Assembly: GCA_017510605.1 (NCBI GenBank)
Contig: JAFWMQ010000006.1
Span: 150,004-214,003, forward strand
DNA: 64,000 bases
Source of the DNA: Clostridiales bacterium
GTDB taxonomy: Bacteria > Bacillota > Clostridia > Saccharofermentanales > Saccharofermentanaceae
Direction of reading: 5' to 3'
The notes beneath the pieces are model-generated. The model was not told the origin of the DNA. It searched no databases and saw only the letters and a list, made by a program, of their open reading frames with translations. The position numbers were made by a program, and so were the translations under genes. Positions 58,879-64,000 of the stretch are shown piece by piece (position 1 is the first letter of the stretch; each line of letters opens with the position of its first letter).

Positions 58879-61008
58879 TTACCCTCCTATCTTGTATGGC
58901 ATGAGCTGCTCCAACAATCTCAGTTTGTTATACAGCATAATGTCCTTTTCGCTTGCCTTTATAACGACAACTTCGCTTTCCTCATCTTTGACAATGTCAT
59001 CCGGCTTAACAATACCGTCAAGTATTGAAGACACTAACAAAGGAATATCTGAGGTGCCTTCTATAAGTCTAACATCTTCTGCTATAAGTTCTTCCATTTT
59101 TGAAGCGAATTCAGGCTCAACAGAACCTGAGGATCCTTCCAGCAGCAAGGTGCGCACACCGGGGATCCTGACGGCAGTCCCAATCTTCGACATATGGTCA
59201 GAAGCCTTTTCCCCGCCAAAAACCGCATTTGAAATTTCCTTAATGAACGTCAGGTTCAGAGAACGGATCTCTGTTCGTAAAGAACCTGCAAGAGAGAACT
59301 GCGTTGATGCAAGAGAATTAATGACATTTCCGAACTTTGTAAGCTCCGAGATGACCAGGTCTATCTTTCCCTTAACAAGCCTGTCGAGATTCTTTTCAAG
59401 CTGGGTCCAAATGTTATCGCAGGTGACGTTAACGGACTTGCCCAGTTCCTCTTCGAGCTTGGCGCGGGCACGGGCCTGTTTGTCTCCGCGGGTTTCAAGA
59501 AGGAACACTCCTACCAATCCGGTAACTCCGATTGCCGAGGCTATCCACCCTACAGGACCCGCCACACTTACACCTGCCAGAGATAAAACAACGGAAGCTA
59601 TGGTGCCGCCGCTTCCCAGTATTAATCCTGTCCAACTGAGAATGCCTCTGGTATCAACAAGAGTAGGCGTCAGGAAACTTCTTTCGAGCGCCTCCACAGA
59701 CACATATCTGAGTTCGCTCGTCATCTCACGGATCGTTTCCTGAATGATCCCGTCAACTTCGGCTTCCATATCGTCAAGGAACACACGGCACCGGCCTTCA
59801 ATATCCTTGCTCTTTACAAGGTCAGCCCATGCGATATCGGCCATCTTATCCTGATAGTGGTCTTCCGCAAAAGTCGCGATATCAGCACGGAATTCAGTCT
59901 TTAGGCGCATCATGAAAGATTCGATCCTCTGCTTGCCTGACTTAACGAAAACAGCTTTCTGCTTCTCAAGAGCGCGTTTCTTATCAGCAATGATCCTTCC
60001 CTGCGACTCGTTCATCCTGCTCTGCCAGTCAAGTTCAGATAAGACTTCTGTCATAGGATTCGAAATGATGTCAGCGAAAGTCTTGATTCTTATGTATCTT
60101 CCTCTGACCTTAACCTCTTCACAGATAAAAGATTTAAGGTCATCAATATGGCTTATCGCACGCCAGAACTCTGCCTGAGAATTGATCTCAGGATCAGATG
60201 ACTGCTCACACTTAACTGCCTCATAAGCAGACTTGAGATGCACATAAACGAAAGGCACGGAAGTCCAGTCCTGACCATAAGGCTCAGCAAACTTACAGAA
60301 CTGCTTTCTGATCTCTTCAATACGCTCGTAATCGAATGCGCGCTTCATGTCGCGCTCGATAAGCTTCTTGCTCTTGACCGCATCGATGGATACCTTAACA
60401 TTCAATATCACAATTACCGGCTTGCCCAGATCCTTGACCTGTCTGAAGCAATCAGCTTCTACGGCCTGAGGAGCATCATCGGTTAAAAGAAAAACAATGA
60501 GGTCAGCAGTCTTTGCGGCATCAAACGCAAGACGCGTATCTTCTTCTCCCTCAAACGCTCCGATTCCCGGAACATCCGTCACGGAGAGCCCATTCCACTC
60601 GTAGCTTCTTATGTCTCTGGTCGTTCTCTGGGCACCCAATCCTATCGCTGAACCGTCACCCTCAGTGAGGACTTCCATCAGCGTGGACTTACCTGCCATC
60701 GTTCTTCCGAAAAGCGTAATCGAAAACTTCTCAAGGTCGCCCTTAAGATTTTCCAGATCCTCAGAAAAAGACAATCTCAGATCATTGACCGCGCCCTGTA
60801 TCTCAGAAAGCTGCCCTTCCAAAGCGTCCCCGATACCGATTACTTCGCAGGGTGATGCCTTATACTCTATGGCAGTATTACGGATCTTATCTTCAGCAGA
60901 GCTCAGAATACCATCAAGGGCATTCTTCTCATTTAAAGCCAATTCATACCCGCTCTTCGCAGCTTCATAGCATTCGGCAAGGGCTTTGGTAAGATTCGTA
61001 TCGGACAT
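58879..61008 (-). CDS. Dynamin-like GTPase (first gene, larger partner)
   Basis: The 709-residue protein has a helical start, a P-loop FGRTMAGKSTLMEVL (GxxxxGKST, 101-109), DVPGIGAFEGEED (G3), and ILNVKVS in place of the G4 NKxD motif. Residues about 460-510 contain two hydrophobic runs (SWTGLILGSGGTIASVVLSL and GWIASAIGVTGLVGVFLL) forming a membrane paddle. Coiled helices flank it. The weakened G4 suggests altered nucleotide preference. GAGG precedes the ATG. A minus-strand TATAAT lies at 61074-61069. The operon order is this gene, the 573-residue GTPase, then the unknown 186-residue gene. Confidence 0.85.
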   Translation of the reverse strand: MSDTNLTKALAECYEAAKSGYELALNEKNALDGILSSAEDKIRNTAIEYKASPCEVIGIGDALEGQLSEIQGAVNDLRLSFSEDLENLKGDLEKFSITLFGRTMAGKSTLMEVLTEGDGSAIGLGAQRTTRDIRSYEWNGLSVTDVPGIGAFEGEEDTRLAFDAAKTADLIVFLLTDDAPQAVEADCFRQVKDLGKPVIVILNVKVSIDAVKSKKLIERDMKRAFDYERIEEIRKQFCKFAEPYGQDWTSVPFVYVHLKSAYEAVKCEQSSDPEINSQAEFWRAISHIDDLKSFICEEVKVRGRYIRIKTFADIISNPMTEVLSELDWQSRMNESQGRIIADKKRALEKQKAVFVKSGKQRIESFMMRLKTEFRADIATFAEDHYQDKMADIAWADLVKSKDIEGRCRVFLDDMEAEVDGIIQETIREMTSELRYVSVEALERSFLTPTLVDTRGILSWTGLILGSGGTIASVVLSLAGVSVAGPVGWIASAIGVTGLVGVFLLETRGDKQARARAKLEEELGKSVNVTCDNIWTQLEKNLDRLVKGKIDLVISELTKFGNVINSLASTQFSLAGSLRTEIRSLNLTFIKEISNAVFGGEKASDHMSKIGTAVRIPGVRTLLLEGSSGSVEPEFASKMEELIAEDVRLIEGTSDIPLLVSSILDGIVKPDDIVKDEESEVVVIKASEKDIMLYNKLRLLEQLMPYKIGG

Positions 61009-61085
61009 AAAAACCTCAGATCATATGGACTGAGCCACAGAGAATTAATAGCGTTTAAATACGAATCAATTATAACATTAGTGAT

Positions 61086-62882
61086 TTATAACGACTTCAG
61101 ATACTCTTCAACATTTATATATTTGATCTTGTTTTTCAGGACCGATGTGTCGCCTCTGTATATGACAATCTTTTCGATGATCTCTCCAAAATCATGTGCC
61201 GTCATTGCGCACTTTTCCTCATCGGTCAGATGATGATATTGATCCTTAACTCTTTCTTTGCTGTATTTGATCTCATATATCTTGCAGTTCAATTTAACGG
61301 GATTGAAAACAACCATATCGAACTCGCCAATGGCGAACTGAAGCTTAAAGACCTTCTTGTCAGGATTTGCGATCTTCGTTTCCAGAAGCACGATCTCTTC
61401 CATCATCCTTCCGCTGATCTCGCTGAGGAGCCTGTCAAGAATACGCTGACGTTCCTGTAATGACAGCTCATGAAACTTAATATCATTAAGCAGGTTAGTA
61501 ACGATAGCGCGGGCCTGGGCATATCTCAAGCCGGGCTGTGCTATCACATTTATGGAATTCTTCCCTTTAACTCTCGGCAGTGACTCAAGATCTATCTCCA
61601 TTATCAAATCGAGTAAAGTGAGGTATTCCTTTATCTGTATCATGTGACTCTCATCGATCTCAATGCTCTGTTCTTCTTTATTCAGAATATCCAGCATCTG
61701 TTTTATTCCGCGAGTAACATTATCCAAGTCGATATTATCTTTAAGATCTATGGGTTGTGTTCTGTCTCTGCGCAGGTTCATCGCTGTCACAGCAAGGTCG
61801 TGTGATTTGAATGTACTCTCAATAACACTCTTCGTAAACCGGTGATTGATATTCTCAACAACACGATTGATAACATTAGTCAGTTCACCCTTCTCATAGA
61901 GTTCAAGTAGCGATCGGAAATGACCGCCGTATTGATATATCTTCAAAGAATGCTGGATATTTCTTGCTATGGAAGTATCAATATACTCTTCAGCTTTATC
62001 AGCATCCATAAAAGGAATATCCGCGTTATAGTTGATACCGCTAAGGCTCATTGTGCCACCATACTGAATGTATTTATCGATGCCTTTGATTCCGAGAACT
62101 TCTTCAAACTCACGATACGGAATAAACGTGGTGTGCAATACTATGCATCTGTCATATAACTGGTCTTCTTTCGAAAAGGCAAATCCAAGAGAATCCGTGC
62201 CTGACAACACGATCTTCATCCCGCTGCTTGCATAGATATCTGCGAAAATAGCTGCGCCCTCAACAAAGTCTTCCATAAGAGTCACTTCATCAATGAACAC
62301 ATATTTATAACCTTTGTCCTCAAGCATTCTCAGATCTGAATCAAGATCTGCCAGCGTATCCCTGCCGGTGATCTGAATAAAAGCAGCTTTGTTGAATTCA
62401 TCGTCAGGAAGCTCAGCAAGAATCTGACGGATCATGGTAGTCTTACCCGTGCGTCTTAATCCGTAAACAATCAGGACCTTATCATTGCAATCTCCGAAAA
62501 TATAATCCCTGAGTATGCTGAAGCATTCTCTCTTCTTGTATTTCTTTACAGACGCAATCTGAGCCTCAAGATTCCTGCCGTATCTTACAATTGTTTTGTA
62601 ATCTTCCTTTTGAACCGGACCACTAGCACGTTCAAAAGAAGAATAATCAGATCTGAGCTCCTTTAATCTCTTTTCCAGAAACTTGCGTCTCTCGATCTGA
62701 GCCTTAAGAACTTCTACACTCTCAAAATTTATATATGTCTCAAATCGTTTCCCGTTACGGGTTACCCTGTGATAAAAGTAATCCCTGTCCTTGATCTTCT
62801 TCCTGGTAACAGTGCCTTCGGGCAAGCGCGCAATCTCGCGTTCCAGATCCGCTATCTGCATCATCAGATCATCTTTATCCAT
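61086..62882 (-). CDS. AAA_14/DUF4143-type ATPase with PD-(D/E)XK-like domain
   Basis: The 598-residue protein has an N-terminal coiled coil (DDLMMQIADLEREIARL), a Walker A GLRRTGKTTM, Walker B YVFIDEVT, sensor IVLSGTDSLGF, and a C-terminal domain with GEFDMVVF...CKIYEIKYSKE, the D...ExK pattern of restriction-type nucleases found in DUF4143 proteins. I use the start at 62882 (MDKDDLMMQ); a start at 62915 is also possible with GGGGG four bases before it. Such ATPases are widespread with unknown substrates. It lies 78 bases upstream of the dynamin operon on the same strand, possibly unlinked. Confidence 0.85.
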   Translation of the reverse strand: MDKDDLMMQIADLEREIARLPEGTVTRKKIKDRDYFYHRVTRNGKRFETYINFESVEVLKAQIERRKFLEKRLKELRSDYSSFERASGPVQKEDYKTIVRYGRNLEAQIASVKKYKKRECFSILRDYIFGDCNDKVLIVYGLRRTGKTTMIRQILAELPDDEFNKAAFIQITGRDTLADLDSDLRMLEDKGYKYVFIDEVTLMEDFVEGAAIFADIYASSGMKIVLSGTDSLGFAFSKEDQLYDRCIVLHTTFIPYREFEEVLGIKGIDKYIQYGGTMSLSGINYNADIPFMDADKAEEYIDTSIARNIQHSLKIYQYGGHFRSLLELYEKGELTNVINRVVENINHRFTKSVIESTFKSHDLAVTAMNLRRDRTQPIDLKDNIDLDNVTRGIKQMLDILNKEEQSIEIDESHMIQIKEYLTLLDLIMEIDLESLPRVKGKNSINVIAQPGLRYAQARAIVTNLLNDIKFHELSLQERQRILDRLLSEISGRMMEEIVLLETKIANPDKKVFKLQFAIGEFDMVVFNPVKLNCKIYEIKYSKERVKDQYHHLTDEEKCAMTAHDFGEIIEKIVIYRGDTSVLKNKIKYINVEEYLKSL

Positions 62883-63071
62883 ATCCGGCACCGCCTTTCC
62901 AATAGTTATACCCATTATACCCCCTATAATTCATCATTCAAGGGTATAACGGGTATATCAGTCCGGATATTACAGTTTCATATCATGTAAATATCAATGT
63001 CTTTTAACATGTTTTTATGCTATTATTATAAGGTGCGTTAGAAGTACCGAATCCAAAAAATGAGGTCTTTT

Positions 63072-63983
63072 ATGAGCAAAAAAATAATAGCCATCATCGC
63101 CGGTGCAGTAGCGACTATAGCTGCAGTTGCAGTTACATTTGTTGCTGTCGGGAACAAAGAGAAAACCTACCGTCTTCTCAAGATGTTCGAATTCGAAGGC
63201 ACGGGTATTGTTTCCAGGGAAGGCAAGGGCGACATTACGCCTTATGCGAATATGGTCCTCGAGAGCGGTGATAAGATCTCACTTGATACCGGTATACTTA
63301 CCATCCAGGCAGATGATGACAAGTTCATCCATCTTGACCCGCATACAACTATCCAGCTCATAGCTACAGGTACCAGCAGCAACAGTAAGACTTCGATAGA
63401 GATAATCGAAGGCGGCATTACGAGCGATATCCGTAACAAGTTATCCGTAGACTCCACATATGAAGTCAATTCGCCGAACTCGGCGATGTCCGTACGCGGT
63501 ACTATCTTCTACACATACACATATGAGATAGACGGTGTTAAATACACAAGAACATGCTGCTTCGAAGGAGAAGTAGTATCTAAACTTGTTTATAAGGACG
63601 GCAAGGAATCAGTTGAAGAAGTCTCTGTATTGAAAGGCAAGGAAGTAATCGTATATGAAGACGATACAACTACGGATTACCTTTACAGCGAACCGCAGGA
63701 TATTGATTATGAGACACTGCCGGATGATGTACTTATATGGCTCAGGGACATGATCGATAACGAGAACAAGAAATTCACGATCACGAGTCCTGAGATCACA
63801 CGAATCCTTGAAGGACCATTCTACGTAACATTCGTATATAACGGAATAGAATTCGGAAGACAGACAGTAGGTAGGAATGAACTTGCAGAAGAACCTGTAA
63901 TGCGTCCTGCGGGAACAGGATATTGGGGATTTGATTTCTCAACACCCATAAAGCATGACACAACGATCGAATGGACAGAATAA
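63072..63983 (+). CDS. FecR-domain membrane-anchored protein
   Basis: I use the start at 63072 (MSKKIIAIIAGAV) with TGAGG seven bases upstream. The 303-residue protein has one N-terminal membrane segment (residues 4-27) and a FecR-like domain (about 45-165; SREGKGDITPYANMVLESGDKISL, SSIEII, TYEVNSPNSAMSVRGTIF), a fold that binds ligands or reads signals outside the cell. No sigma factor is next to it in the window. A short DUF-like C-terminus follows. Confidence 0.87.
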   Translation: MSKKIIAIIAGAVATIAAVAVTFVAVGNKEKTYRLLKMFEFEGTGIVSREGKGDITPYANMVLESGDKISLDTGILTIQADDDKFIHLDPHTTIQLIATGTSSNSKTSIEIIEGGITSDIRNKLSVDSTYEVNSPNSAMSVRGTIFYTYTYEIDGVKYTRTCCFEGEVVSKLVYKDGKESVEEVSVLKGKEVIVYEDDTTTDYLYSEPQDIDYETLPDDVLIWLRDMIDNENKKFTITSPEITRILEGPFYVTFVYNGIEFGRQTVGRNELAEEPVMRPAGTGYWGFDFSTPIKHDTTIEWTE

Positions 63984-64000
63984 TCTGATAAGCCAAATGA

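Overview
The window looks like chromosomal DNA of an anaerobic Gram-positive Clostridia species, probably from the Ruminococcus/Lachnospiraceae side of the class. The signs are AGGAGG-type ribosome binding sites, many lipobox lipoproteins with Thr/Ser/Glu-rich linkers, c-di-GMP proteins with clostridial sensor domains, a Lys/Ala histone-like protein, a YolD/Y-family polymerase pair, and a small lipoprotein starting MKITPAKDYKKP next to a SPASM radical SAM enzyme. I see no rRNA, no ordinary tRNA gene, no intact insertion sequence, no phage module and no CRISPR-cas locus. This reads as host-like chromosome with many small operons. All family assignments are by eye; no database was searched.

Layout. 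1-2707: two c-di-GMP signalling genes, the first cut by the window edge. 2854-5722: a tightly overlapping operon of a methyltransferase, three GNAT acetyltransferases and a chloramphenicol-acetyltransferase-like enzyme, followed by a 75-bp-period palindromic repeat array. 5986-8267: an AraC regulator divergent from a GH16 glucanase lipoprotein. 8449-13312: small membrane proteins, a Nudix enzyme, a ProC-like reductase and lipoproteins, two with PEBP domains. 13429-18706: a membrane diguanylate cyclase, then an RNA-repair island. The island has an RHH-WYL regulator divergent from a structured RNA with Y-RNA and tRNA-like features, followed by a Ro60/TROVE protein and the RNA ligase RtcB. 18708-31486: a beta-helix lipoprotein, a broken acyl-CoA-synthetase remnant, a YolD/Y-polymerase cassette, a histone-like protein, a third PEBP lipoprotein, membrane and lipoprotein genes, a hydrolase, and a ZIP metal transporter with a palindromic operator. 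31810-35314: an HtrA protease divergent from an OmpR-type two-component system. These two promoters and a third at 35641 share one box architecture. 35381-37511: dispersed palindromes, a truncated VTC-domain gene, and the lipoprotein/radical-SAM pair. 37519-46654: zinc-ribbon membrane protein, hybrid kinase, Nudix, solute-binding lipoprotein, TerB protein, Ser/Thr kinase and XRE regulator. 46909-48764: two candidate non-coding RNAs around a VanZ-like gene and an FxLYD-like protein. 48856-54417: a sugar-binding-like GGDEF fusion, a serine beta-lactamase-fold hydrolase, a 73-bp-period palindromic array and a metalloprotease lipoprotein. 54546-63983: a GH31 glycosidase, two dynamin-like GTPases with a third gene, an AAA ATPase and a FecR-domain protein.

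How they work together. The strongest functional units are: (1) Y-like RNA, Ro and RtcB under a WYL regulator, which fits RNA surveillance and repair; (2) HtrA plus its two-component system, which fits envelope stress; (3) a lipoprotein with repeated G-x-V-x-I motifs plus a radical SAM maturase, a possible modified-peptide system; (4) the double dynamin operon, similar in layout to LeoA/LeoBC (Eleos) loci. The candidates most likely to be undescribed are the double tRNA-mimic Y RNA at 15713-15918, the radical SAM pair at 36105-37511, the hairpin RNA at 46919-47068, the small antisense-SD RNA at 48668-48764 and the phased palindrome arrays.
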